Positions 23,929 through 36,464 of a stretch of DNA of 64,000 nucleotides are shown here, piece after piece; the first letter of the stretch is position 1, and the number at the start of each line of letters is the position of its first letter. The translations under genes and the position numbers were made by a program. This stretch comes from Albifimbria verrucaria. Taxonomy: Eukaryota > Ascomycota > Sordariomycetes > Hypocreales > Stachybotryaceae. The stretch is taken from assembly GCA_020081605.1 (NCBI GenBank), contig JAHREC010000013.1:3968001-4032000 (forward strand), in the 5' to 3' direction. The notes under the pieces are model-generated. The model was not told where the DNA came from. It was given only the letters and a program-made list of their open reading frames with translations, and did not search any database.

Positions 23929-26900
23929 AACGTGATGTCTTCGGTTCTGGGTTGTCAGTCATGGCCCTTCTTGCGATTGACCCGATTCGAGTTTGACGAC
24001 TGGGTTGCCTACCTCTACTCGATGAATCCGTCGCGCCTCTCCTCTCTTCTCGTGCGCCATAGCCGTCAGCTGGCCTCCTCGGCTCCCGCCGCCATCCATT
24101 GAGTAAATCTCCTGGCGGCGCACTCGCACCTTCTCTACCATCTCCCTCACAGCTCGCCCTCCTGCTCTCGCCACATGATTCGCAACGAACGTACCGAAGA
24201 CATGGGAATGATATTACGAGTTTGACGTCACCTGGATGTTTCCCGCCATTCACTTAAGACGGTCATGAAAGAGCTTGCTCTATGTAACGGAATCAGTTGA
24301 TGACGAAACGAACCATTAACCCCTCCTTTTCTTTTTACGACACGGCCTGTCCGACCCTGGGGTTATCAGAGACGCTGTTAGGCGAAAGCTTCTTCATCTC
24401 CATTCTTTCATTCTTTTCTTCTTACTCTCCTATTTATTTCTAATTCTGTGAGGGGGTGATCCTCACCTTGCGATTGTCGACTCGCTGTTCCTTCCTTGGT
24501 GGTGGATTGCGACTTTCCGGATCCACGACGACCATGCAGAAGGCCGAGACATTGCATCTGTGGAGGGACTTGTTACATTTCTCGCCAGTTCGACTGGCCG
24601 CCTCACGGCATGTTTTCATGAAAACAGGTGGCGTGACCACCTAATTTTTGTTTGGGCACTCGGCTGGCAGGTTCAGCTGAAAGGATAGAAAACGGTATAG
24701 ACGGTCGGATACCACTACTAACCACAAACTCATGTACTTGTCACTTTTGCTTTATTGGTTCGTCGGCTGCTGGTATCGCTTCGCGTCATATCCAAAGGGA
24801 TTGGGAACGTATCTGGGAAAGACAGGATATACCTGGCGTTTGGATTGACTGGGACTTTTGCAGGGTTCAGGCGGGTCAACACTGGACACCTTGCCTTTTT
24901 CTTTTCCGTTTTGCTTTTTTGTTTTTCCTTTTTCCTTTCCGTTACTGTTTCTCTCAATGTCTATCTCTATGACTGTCGCATCACACAGCTGTTGTTTCCT
25001 TTCCGCCCAAGCGGCGAGTTTCTGTTTCTGTCATCACCTCAGTACCATGCAAGACATGTACCAACACAACCCTCGCATTGATTGCGCAGACTGCTGTCCA
25101 GCTACAGCCAATGGCTGGTACCATTGATCAGATAGAATAGAGCAAACAAAACCGGGGCACTGGCTGCCCCCAAACAATCAAATACAATACTACAATGCTC
25201 ATAACTCACCGGAATTGTTTTGTGTGAATTTTCTGACGTCGATGTCCGCCTCGTGTATTGGGGTCTGCGCAATTAGCCACAACCCCAAATCAGGGTCTCA
25301 CCAGGGAGGCTCGTACGACAGAAGGATGGGAGTCGTATTCATTAATTTAGAAGCCACCTCGGGACAAGCCCATCTTAGCCATGTGCGGGAGGGAGTTGTG
25401 GGTGACGTGTTGGCCGTCGTCATCATACGGACACGGAAACAATCCTGGTAGCGACCAAGATGGAGCTCCTAAAATGGTAGATGCAACGGTAATGGTCAAT
25501 TGCAGCGTACACCTTTCGGGGTGAGGGGTCAGACCATGGCCTATTTAGGCGCACCCTGTCCGGCGAGTAAGGTATGAGTGCGAAGAGTAATCAGGCATTG
25601 TGTGAGGCAATAATTCACGAGCCTCTCCAAGGGAGGCTGGACAGAAGAGTGAGTGATGGGATACATACAGTCGACGAATTTTTGAGTGTTGGCGCTATGT
25701 GGGACTAGTAACCTTTCAAAAATAGAAAGTTGCCTAATTTGGCTATATGGGGGCCAAAAGTGCAAATCCGGCTAGTCAGCCTATGACAGAGCACATGGCT
25801 CATCTTGTAAACGAGCTGGTGGTGTACGGATTTTCTGTTTTATTGGCGGCATAATCCGTCGTCTCCGTATGGTGAAGAGAGACGCGATTGCTGATCGACC
25901 CTGGAAACCACACTAGGGCACCCCGCGCGCGCTTGGGGATGAGAAATCGAGAGCCAAGAATGGCATGGGAGAAGGTGGAATCCAAGGTGGGGAGTGAAGA
26001 GGGAGGGGAGACACGGGACGGATGGCCCTGAGGCTCTACGGTGTAACCGAAGGCTGGCGTTGCAACCTTGGTTTCCCATAGCGATAGGCAGTTCCACCCA
26101 AATTTAACATTCAGGATTACAGGTGTGCTAATTCGATCGTGGCCCTGGGGGCAGGGTGGCAATAAAAGAATGGCCTTTTCTCTGGACAGCAAATGTAGTT
26201 ATTTGGGGATACACAATGGCCGGCTAGGTCGCCGCGGCACATGTGCGTAGTAAAGAAGGAGGAGTAAGACCTGTGTTGGTTTGGAGGCGTATAATTGCCT
26301 CTGCATATGCTTCATCCATGCCCGATAGTCAAGCAACTCCTGGGGCCATCTAGATGGCTAGATCGGGTCTGCTTCCAAACTTGGAATAATGCCAGCTGTG
26401 GAGACAGGGACGTTTGTTTGTGTTGTTGGCTGGGCTTCTCTTGGCTCAGCCCAGTTATTCGCAAGGACGGATGGCGCACGTTGATAGGGTCGGCAGATGT
26501 GGTGCCACGTGCAATGCCTGTCCGCCTATGTTGGATGCAGCGTGAAGGATTCTTAAACGGCCTCTTCCAGCTCCGCAGGTCGTGGAGCACGTTGGCAGGA
26601 GGATTCATCTCAAGGATCCGGGTCATGAGGCGGGCAGGCTGCGTCGGCGAGAGGAAGAAAGGATCACTGTGGAGTTCGGTAGTCGTGCAGCGATGTCGCA
26701 GGGCAATTTGGTGAGGATAAATTACAGTATCGTAAAGCCCTTGTGGTTGGGGCCATACCCATGCTTTTGGAGGGACCTAGGCTGTGGATACCTCTAAAAG
26801 ATGGAAAGCTATAGGCGTGCGGTGCTATATCCACGCCGCCATTGAGCCGTGGATAATTAAGTCACAAGTTGAATTATGCTTAATCCAAATTTCGTTATGA

Positions 26901-27590
26901 AATGAATCTTGAGGCCGCATGTGACGTGGTCCCGGACGATGAGTTACTAGCTGGACGCGCCTACTCTGGCCTGGGCCATCGCCTCTCTCGCTGGAGGCAA
27001 TCCAATCCCATGACCGAATTTCTGGACAATGAACAAGCCTCGAGTTACATTTTACATGAGTTCAAAGAGAGTGTTATGAAAAGAATCAACGTTGAGTACA
27101 AACCTTTGAAATGGCTGCCAGGAAAATGATGTTAGTTATTGGCTACAGAGAAAATCGATGCGGCATGCGTCATGAATTATGAGCGTGAAAACAAGATCTA
27201 TGTGCCATGATGGATGAAGATAAATAAAAGGCCGGGGTTTCTGTTATTTATATTTATATTTGTTTTTATTTTTTGTCTTCACGGGAAGTCTGACGGTGGA
27301 AATCTATACCATCGTGTCAGTTCCTTCCCAAGTTCAAGGCGTCATGTTGTGACCTTGAAACTCTCTGGGGCTGCTCCTGCAGTTAATGAGAGATAGCTGG
27401 GAAATAAACAACTTCGTCCAGCTCCACGATACCTACACACCAAAACGCATCTCCGCCAACCTCGCTCCAGTGCCCTTCATCATGCCCTTGAACCTGATAC
27501 CTTCCGATATCATATCTAGTTTCGCTTAGCAATATCAATCATCATTATTGTAATGTTCCTATTCTTTTCATCCTAAACCTCACCGCTTAG
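23929..27590. other. 3.7-kb gene-poor region
   Basis: It holds the 3' region of the 76-residue gene, T-rich stretches (24380-24440, 24890-24960), and from 26800 on AT-richer sequence. Open frames up to about 150 residues are scattered on both strands without domains. The last 100 bases end with CTAAAC...CGCTTAG at 27589, which looks like the 3' end of an intron leading into the transporter gene. Confidence 0.5.
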
Positions 27591-30500
27591 GCCCTACGGC
27601 CTTGCTCCTCGGCCTCCCCAGTCACCGTTCTCAGGATATCAACCACCCAAGCGACATAAAAGCAATCCGAAGCGCAGTTCAACCGGTGATACGGCCACGC
27701 CAACGACCATCCCCTGGTCTTCGTCCTCATTCACGCACAACGGTGAAGGCAGCTCTCAACAGCTTCCCAAAGATATACCCGGAACAGTGCCGCCTACGGA
27801 TCTGGCCATGTTTGCGAATTTCTATAGCCATACGCAAGCTCAAGAGTCAACGACTTGCATCAACATGGACATTGGTGACTTTGACCAAACACCTGCGCCA
27901 AGCGCTCGGCCTTCCTTTTCTAAATTGCGAGACGACGAGGATATCCTGCCTGAACCTCCTCCACAGGAGACAGGTGGTGTCACTTACCGACATCATTTGC
28001 TGAAGACATCGCCGAGCGGGCCAACACTCGTTGACCGGAGCTTCCCAAGCCCCCAGTTCTTAGTTGCTCGTCTCTACCACGCGGTCTCACGCCCCAGAAA
28101 GCAAACCAGCTTTGAGGGATGAAAATCGACAATCTGCGTCATCAGCCCAGTCATCATCCCTTAATCATATCCCATTGTCTACAACCCGGCTAGCAAGGCA
28201 AAGCGCAAGCTATGCTATGCCTCTAGGAGATCGGGATACCAAAGGTTCAGTGTCACATGAACGTCAGACAGCTACGCAGTCTTCGTATTCGTCAGAGTCA
28301 AAGCGACCAAGTTCCTGGGAAAAGGATAACTCACATGTGGTATGGCCAAATACGAGCCAGAACTCCGAAAGCTTCACCAAAGACCATCGTAAGCAGCCAG
28401 GGCTATCGCAGGACGTTCTAGGTACTGCGTACCCTGAATTGTCTTCACCACAAACCGCGAGGAACCTCTCCACGTCAATTAACTATCCGCATATATCTCG
28501 TTCACTTGATCAAGATATAAAAATTGATTCCGGTCTTCGCTCTCCAAAAGTTAAACCATTCAACCCCAATCAGGGACGTTGGGAACTTCGCAAGATGGGC
28601 TCCAAAGCCTTGAAACCCCATCTTCGCAAGTTGAAAGCAAGGAAGCCTACCATACAAATGAGAAGACCGATGATCGTACAAATAGCTTCGGATTTCCAAT
28701 TGGACCTGGTAACCCATCAGGGGCACATCGATGCCCCGGGAGAGTTGCAGCATTTGCTCTGAACAATTTACCCAATTCTGACGATGTCTGTGCCCATTCA
28801 GTGCACGAAATGGATGACTTGGGACAAAGAGTGTATAATTCGACCCACGTGGCTTTCCGAGAAATGGTTGATCGTTACCCCGATAAAACAAGAGCGACTT
28901 CTTTGCCGCAAAGAAATGGCCCTAGTCACAGCAACTCCCCATTGATGCCGTCACCTCAAATGCACCGAAATGAGGCTAGGCGACTAGAGGAGTCGATGAT
29001 GCATCAAATATCTGCTTCTCGAGCAGGGTCTTTGGCAGAACAATCCTTGACAACTTTTGGCGGCCGGCAGTATCGCATACCACAATATGCCGGACGATTT
29101 CTCAATGTACATGAGTTCATGCCAAACATCAACAGCCTACAAGCTGGGCCGTATCTCCAAGAAAGGAATGGTGAACCTTTGGCATACCTAACCCCTGGTG
29201 ATCCCAGTATACCGAGACTTATTCAATCTCCCATCAAGGCTGGTATTGAAAGACACCGAACATCTCAATGTACGACTTACCCAATCTACTCAGGGCCGCA
29301 GACCCATGGACTAGAATACTGTGCGTCGTGTCAAGTGAAACTTCCATCCGGAGGTCACGAATCCCTGCAATGTGCAACTTATCCTATGTACAAAGGCCCA
29401 GATGTACATGGACTGACAAACTGCACCACGGGACCGCAGGCTTACAACATAGCTCAACATGAAGTTGGTCAATGCTCAACATACCCTGTTTATAACGGGC
29501 CGGATTTTCACAGTATCGAAGAATGTCACCAGCAAGCTTCTGAAGGATTGCCATATCTCCACAGTATTTCCAACTGTGCAATCCATCCAGTTTACGCAAA
29601 CACTTGGAGGCATAGCGTGGACGCTTGCGTCACGTATCCGACAAATCTAACGCCAGGTCTCCATGAACCGTTGGATTGTTCACAGTATGCTATCTACGCT
29701 GCTGGGCAGTCTCAACACGATGTAGAGGGTTGTCCAGGATACTCTATCCGGAAACCATCCTTAAAATACTCAATAATGCAGCCTTCCGCCTCCAATTTGG
29801 CTAATGATGCTAAGCAATATACAAAGCAGCCAGAAGACAAAACCCACCAGGACTCGAAACAGGGAGAAGAATTTACTTTTGTGGAACCAAGTGTCGCTCG
29901 GAGTTCTGATATAATGGCACCCAAAAGTTTTCAAGAAACTGCATTCTCGCAGCCAAATCGTACGATATGGCCTGTGGACATGGAAGCTCAAGAAGAAGTG
30001 CTTTTACAGCAGCCACAACCAGAATTCGCGACCTCTAGTGGATCCTCCGAAGAGTCGAATCACTTGGTGACACGAAATATGTCAAAGAAGCCAGAACGTG
30101 AGAGCTCGCCTTCTGCATCAGCCCAAACAGATTGCAGAGAGTTCGAACAAGGCTTAAAGCAGGTTAAACATAATATCACTAAACCCTTACAAGACCCAGA
30201 ACTGGCGTCTTCAAAGCGACGACAAAGTAGCTCACCCAATTATCTGTCGATAGGAGAGCGTGAAGCGAATCCACACCATGTCAAATCTACAAATAGATGG
30301 CTACATGACTTCTTCATGAGCCAAGACTCGTACAGGGGCAAACTGACCAAAATGCCTGCTGATAGCAAGATCGACGTTTCGCAGTCATCACAGCAGAGGC
30401 GACCGTCTGAGCCCATTCTTCCGAGTACAGCCCTGGCAAAAGATACACGGAATTTAGTGCCACAAAGCAATGTTTCGGATCCAGGATTTGACACTCAAAC

Positions 30501-33415
30501 GTTCAAGAGCGCCGTGAATGATCTCGAAACTCTCCTAAACGAAGTACTCACATTCGCTGCTGAGGTAATTGATGGCTCTTACCCACACTCCCATCAAGAG
30601 AATGTCACTTCCCTAACGGACCTGTCCTCTTCTTCTTGCTCTATTACTAATGAATCACTCGGCTTCCAAACTGCCCCAGATCAAAATGGTAATGTGAAAA
30701 TTGGGACGCAAAATACTCCAGCTGAACTCTACAAGAGTGAGTTAGATGTTAATAGAGCCGATCAGGGACGACCATACTATCGGCACGCAGCGACTTTCTC
30801 TGGCCATCCAGAACGTCTTAGGTTGAGCAGCGTTGTAGAAAAACTTGCCAATAGTTTTCAAATCGGCCGGAGCCAGATGTATGACACGGGAGTCGAGATA
30901 ATTCTGATTCGAGCCGCATACGAAAACCCCTTGTCATTGAGGTCCCGGAAAGAAATTCAAGCAGGGACAAGACGCGATGCGTTGAATCGGTATTCATGAG
31001 AGGAGTTTCTCAACCAGGAGTTCCAGAAATTATGCGGAGAGCTTTGGATCAAATATCGGACGTTCGCAAAGCCCATTGCACATCCAGTGCAACCGAAGTT
31101 GTAGACTTTGATAGCCCTTTGACGCAGGTAAGACTACTACACGAAGCGTGGTTGGCCAACATTCACAGCTCAGAGCTCGTGGAACACGAGAAAATCTTCC
31201 AGCACGAGATATTGCAGGACGCGCCCCACATCATGAGCAGGCCATCAGTCTTCGAGGTAGATCACATGTCAGCTTAAGAGACATACAAGGATTCAGCCTT
31301 GCCAGGTCTCATAAACGGCAGCCCATTGCCAGGGATTGGTCCCCGAACCGCAAGAGATTCGTCGCAGCTGTAGCTTGTATCAGTACTGCTGTTGTTGGCA
31401 TAATTCTAGGTATTTACGCTGGTTTAGTACCATCCATTCAGTACTATATCATCGACACAAGTCGGATCGCTATACACGGGAATACTGGCTGCTTTGCAGG
31501 CTTAGCGTTACCTATCTTCTTCTTGTGGCCTCTGCCCCTTCTGCATGGGCGGAAACCCTATATATTGTCAAGTCTGGTTGTTGCAATGCCACTTCTTTTC
31601 CTCCAGGCTATTGCTATCAATTCGCAGAGATTGACCAATACCACTTAGTGGAGAGTATTGCTTCTTGTCTCTCGAGCACTGATGGGTGCCTCACTAGGGT
31701 TTGCAAGCATAAATTTTCACTCTACCCTTACAGACCTCTTTGGAGCTTCTCTAATGAGTCAAAATCCTCACCAGGAGGTCGTCGACGAATTTGACGCACG
31801 ACGACATGGTGGAGGTATGGGGTTTGGCTTGGTATCTGGACATGGTGCTGGATTGGGTCTCTAGGCGTTGGCTTTCTTATCGGCGCCTCAGTCATTGACC
31901 AGAAGCCTCCTGTGTGGGGGTTTTATATCAGCATCATACTTGTTGCCATCGTTCTCGTCTTAAACATTGTATCCCCAGAGGTCCGCCGGTCACATTTCAG
32001 ACGATCACTTGCCGAGGTGAGAACCGATTCAGATGTTTCTCGGAGGATTGCCCGTGGCGAGGTTATGATGCATCGAGTTAAGACAGGGCCAAAGTGGTGG
32101 GGACAAGAGGTCTATCACGGCATCGTCCTCTCGTGTGAGATGCTTCACCAGCCAGGATTTGCGGTGATTGCGATTTATTCAGCTTGGATTTATGCTCAAG
32201 TCGTCTTGATCATTGTGCTTCTCGGTTCATTGACAAGTCGATTCTACCGTCTCCGATCACCACACGTTGGGCTCCACGTCGCGAGCATAGCTCTGGGTGC
32301 TCTTTAGCCATTCCATTCCAAAAAGCCAATCTATTCTCTAGGTCACGGAAAGCTCAGCTTGATTCGTGCAAGGCAACATTGGAAGGGAAAACTTCGTGGT
32401 CCTCCCATCTAGTTCGCAGAGCCATATTCACGATATTACTTCCTATAGCGGGCATCTGCTATACTGCGGTCTCTTCCGGACCCCTGTGCACGTGGCCCTT
32501 CCGACCATATTCGCAATCTGCATGGGATTTCTCTCGTGCTTAGCAATCTCAGAATGCAATGGATTGATAATGGAGACATTCGACACCTCGGACATGTCAC
32601 CAGGAATGACGGGCAAGATGCGTGATGCGTCTAACAACATCCAAAAGAGAACCAACTACTCGGCGTATCCACGAGTCACAGCGGGCTTTGCCATTATGCA
32701 TTCTTTTGGTTTTGTTTTAGCTGCGGGAGCGACGGCTCTGGGAGGTCAGATCAGCAGAACACTAGGACAACAAGTTACCACAGGTGTTGTTGCCGGTATC
32801 CTTCTCTTTCTGACTATGCTGCTTCTTCTCGTTCTCATCCGGTTTAAAAATATTCAGATCATACCGAGCTCACGGTCTGCTGTGATGGATGAGATTATAG
32901 AGGCACGGCGATTGTCAGTTGTGAGACGACTATCAGCGCCTGACGACCCGCAGGCCACAATGGATGAAGAGAAGGCATGGCGCCCTGTCATGGTTGGCCA
33001 TCCAGTGGGCAAGTTTCGGCGGATGAATCTTTTGGAACTTGGCAGCATGACGCGTTGGCAGGAGATCCGAAAACAGAATGAGCTAATTGACAAGAATGCG
33101 CATCTCAACCGTGTCGCTATAGACCAAGGCTTAGAAGCGCTTGATGACCACATGAGCGAGATTCGAAAGGATGCTCACGAATTACTCCGCAGAGCAAGTG
33201 GGAGAAACAAAAACTCGAGACGCTCGCACCGTAGCCATCATGACAGTGACTCAACACAAGAGATTGAATTGGAGGCAATAGGTCCAAGCGCCCCCACTGC
33301 TATGGCATCGTCTTCCTCCCAATTTGTTGAGCGAGATTGCTTCATGGGCCAGGCTGTTGCAGAGGTCAACGAGGATGAAGTGGTAAAGCGTGCGACGTCT
33401 CGCGAGCGTCAATGA
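27590..33415 (+). CDS. MFS transporter with long repeat-bearing N-terminal extension
   Basis: I read this as one gene. Coding-like sequence starts just after a probable intron acceptor at 27589 (PYGLAPRPPQSPFSGYQPPK in frame). It continues through a disordered region of over 1,000 residues with a Cys repeat at 29265-29750. Next comes a helical segment (FKSAVNDLETLLNEVLTFAA) at 30500, then VDFDSPLTQVRLLHEAWLAN at 31100, and then the transporter: DWSPNRKRFVAAVA, LGIYAGLVPSIQYYI, FFLWPLPLLHGRKPY, VSRALMGASLGFASINFHST, more hydrophobic segments, and a charged C-terminus ending at 33415. It is a secondary transporter of unknown substrate at a membrane. Breaks lie near 28090, 28570, 31000, 31085, 31820 (GGGG), 32303 (TTT) and 32481 (CCCC), plus an in-frame TAG at 31646. 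The start codon is not identified. Two adjacent genes remain possible. Confidence 0.65.
29265..29750 (+). repeat. protein repeat CxTYPxYxGPxxHxxxxC, about six units
   Basis: Six degenerate 17-18-residue units in the N-terminal part of the transporter locus: CTTYPIYSGPQTHGLEYC, CATYPMYKGPDVHGLTNC, CSTYPVYNGPDFHSIEEC, then CAIHPVYANTWRHSVDAC, CVTYPTNLTPGLHEPLDC and CSQYAIYAAGQSQHDVEGC. The last three share their boundary cysteines. The pattern is clear at protein level but not at DNA level, so the repeats are old and under selection. I do not recognise a named domain. Confidence 0.8.
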
Positions 33416-33729
33416 TGGGGTGAGGACCAAAGTAACAGCTACTGATAGCAAGCAATGAGACCTAGTAAAGACCGCAAGGAATATGAGAAATAAGAGAATG
33501 AATGGAAAACCTAAGTTTACCACAATGTATATTTGTATTATCAAACACTTCCTGTCCAAACTCCGTTTTTCTCCATAAGACCCCTGCTAATACTATGCAA
33601 GTTTGTCTAAAATGTGACCGAAAAAACTACTGGTACAATATCTGTGTAATGAAATGGTATATCCAAGGAGTGTAATCATTATCATCTTCTCGCCCCATTT
33701 TCAAGTGATGGGCACTTCATATTACTTCA
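33416..33729. other. convergent 3' spacer
   Basis: AT-rich spacer between the stop of the transporter (+) and that of the CFEM protein (-). It fits two facing 3' untranslated regions. Confidence 0.6.
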
Positions 33730-36464
33730 TCACTGCACGTTAAGAAACAAGTCGTCACCTCGCCTCGTAGGCGTCAACCGGGGACCCATGTCGGCGTCGC
33801 GGGCAAATCGCCCGGCAACCTTGGGGTCATGTGAACACCGGGTGGAGGGAAGTCGTCACGGCGCCAACGGTAGGCCGCGGAGGACGGGTGACTTGTAGGT
33901 ATCGCCATATTGGCGGCGCGGTCAGAGCCGACGCGCTTGGCGAGGAGAGAGGAGCCGGTCGAAGCCGTCCGCTCAGAGGAAGGAGAGTGAAGGTCGGTGG
34001 AGGATAAGCGGGGCCGGGATTGCTCGGCGGCCGGGACGGATGGTGGGGGCATGTTGGATGTTTGAAGAGGAGGGAGAGGGAATTGCTGGGATGTGCGTCG
34101 GGGCGGTACGTTTGAAACGTTGCTGAGCGGATGTGGCGCTCGCACGGATGGGGGTTTTGGACCCATGGCGGGTTGCTGCAGGCGACTGGGTCGCACAGAC
34201 GGTAGCATCGTGCGATCATCAACCTCGGGGAGGCTCGAACAACCCTCATGGTGGGCGAGCCTGTCCTCACGAGACCAGGGTTCTGCATCGGCGGCCTTTG
34301 TCCGCGGGGTTCATAGGTTTGTTAGTGTTCTGCCCTGGCTGCATTATGCCCAGTGTCGGGCTGGGCTGGCCAGGAGGGGAGTATAAGAGATTGCGCTTAT
34401 TAGGGGTAGGATGTTAAGATTCCTACCAGCGGCAACATTTCTGTGACGGGCTGGCTCGTCCGGGTTGATTTTGGGAGAATTCCCGCTCTTTGATCTGGGT
34501 GACTCAACGACGGGGAGAGGTAGGTTGGCTGTGGGGGAAGAGGCAGGGCCAGAGGGGTTGACATAGGGATAGGTGTAGGTAGCTCCTGATGTTGTTGTCA
34601 TCGGGGATGTGCAGATAGTGGTCACTCCGCTATCGCTAGAGGCTGCTCTTGGTCGGCCAAAGCTCCTCGAGGTTGAGCGATGGGTAGATTGCCGTCGCAA
34701 GTTCTGGTTCGAGGAGAAAAGAGGGCGTGGGACGTTACCACCAGCTTGGTATTCATTTGGTGGGCGTCCTGCAAGCTCAGCCGCCGACTTGATCTCCGCA
34801 GGTGGACCCAAGGACCGCTTCTGCGTCGGCTTCGGCTCCGAGGGAGGCACTCCAGCTCGCGGTTTGACGGGCTGGGGCTGCGCAGGTAAAGGCCTTCCCG
34901 TCGTGCCAGAAGACTTGGGCTCTGCGGGAGAGCCATCAAGCTCGGCTACATGGGAAGCGCTCTTGGGGCCGCCCAGAACCCAGTTGCCATTCTTGTCAGC
35001 TACGTAGTACGTTGTCGCAGAGAGTGGGCCGGCAGAAGGTGGCCTCCAGATTTGCCCGTTGGGGGACATGGATGTGCCTCCGTCCTCTTCGAACTCGGTC
35101 ATCGTACTGTCTCGCCGGTGCTGAACAAGCGGCAGAGGTGGCAGGGATTATTCTGCCCTGGAATTTGGAGCTTGAGCTGGGTCGGAGCGCGTGCTTTGCC
35201 AACCGCTGCGGCTCTGGTAGATTGTTTGGCTGCAGTCGGCTTAGGAGGCAGGGGCTTTGCTGGTGAGTATCTGCCGGGCGATAGCCTGCCAGGTGAGCTC
35301 CTTGGCTGGCTTTGCGAGCTAGAAGGTGACGGCGTTTTCATGGGCACGGCAAGCTGCAGGACGGGCTTCGCTGGCAGAAGCTTCGACATACGTCTGGAAG
35401 GGGATGCCTGCGTGGCATTACGGCGCTGAGACGAAGGACTTGCTGTCGCAGGGCTTGCATCGCTCGGCCTCCATGTCTTGTTCAGATACGCAGGAGGTAA
35501 CGGCGGAAGCGGATCTGGCGACGGGCCGGACGTTGTATGCCGGCCAAGCCAGGAGCTGGACTCGTTGTCCGGGCCTTTCTCAACATTGTAGCCCCAGGTG
35601 TCTCGGGTTGGGAAGAAGCCTGTCTTGACACCAGGATACTTCTTCCGCCGATAGTACCGAGCCACGAATATAGCACCAATAGCGAAGGCAGCAGCGGCTG
35701 CAACACCAATGGAGATTCCCACAACCTGTGGGGTGTTCAGAGACTCCTTAGTAGATGCTTTATCGGCGGTCCCTCACCCGGGGGCGGTACTGGGGCAGTG
35801 GTGCCAAGGTGACTGATTGCGTCTCAGTTGATGATGGCCGAACCGTAGTGCTGAACGTCGTAGAGCTCGATGTTCGAGGCCTGGGGGTGGTGAGCGGACG
35901 AGTCGAGGAGGTGCGTCTGGTTGAAACAGATGATGTCGTCCTTGTGGTTAGTGGACTGCTGGTGGGACTGCTGGTGGTCTCAATCGGAGGCACAGTGACG
36001 GCGCCGCTGCCAGAGGGAGGCAGCACGACGGTAGCTGTGATGACTGTGTGCGTGGGTTGAACAGCATCTTCGACATCATCACAAATACCCAATGCTGTAC
36101 GAATGACTGAATCTACTCATCAGGTTAGTCATCACGTCGCATACTTGTTGATTCTGTCGAGCTCACCACTAGCTTCGAAGTTTGAGCAAGAACCAAGCAA
36201 TCGTTCCGCAGTAATACACTGCAGAGCTCCCTCACTCACGGTGAAGCCCGATGCTCCATTCCGGCGACATAGACATTGCAGGGACGGTAATCGTCCACAA
36301 GGATTAAGCCCGTAATTAACGGCCAAGAACGAACGGAAGCACTGCTGGGCGCAGCCGGGAATGAAGTTGGCAATCTCAAGCCGCAAAGTAGGCAACACAA
36401 CTTCAAGTGCGTGTGAAAGAGTGATGAACCATAGCAGGGCGAAGATGGACCGCTTTGTGGCCAT
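33730..36464 (-). CDS. CFEM-domain single-pass membrane protein
   Basis: Starts with a signal peptide (MATKRSIFALLWFITLSHA); an ATG five codons upstream is also possible. It is followed by a CFEM domain with all eight cysteines (GCAQQC, NPC, LQCLC, LQC, GSC and, after an intron at 36107-36166, GIC). CFEM proteins bind haem or act at the fungal surface. A Ser/Thr-rich stalk follows. A 52-nt intron (35726-35777, GTGAGG...CAG) then leads into one membrane helix (GISIGVAAAAAFAIGAIFVA) with a basic RYYRRKKYPG patch. The cytoplasmic tail of about 550 residues is Pro/Ser-rich and includes SATTYYVADKNGNWVLG and a terminal TPRLPGDLPATPTWVPG. Breaks lie near 35130 and 33790; one more C in the latter run gives an end LTPTRRGDDLFLNVQ at 33730. 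An intron probably lies between 34440 and 34300. The long tail suggests a signalling or anchoring role, by inference. Confidence 0.8.

Noticed and set aside
30996..33415. Four to five separate small membrane-protein genes
   Set aside because: Their sequences join end to end into one MFS fold after single-base corrections at short homopolymers.
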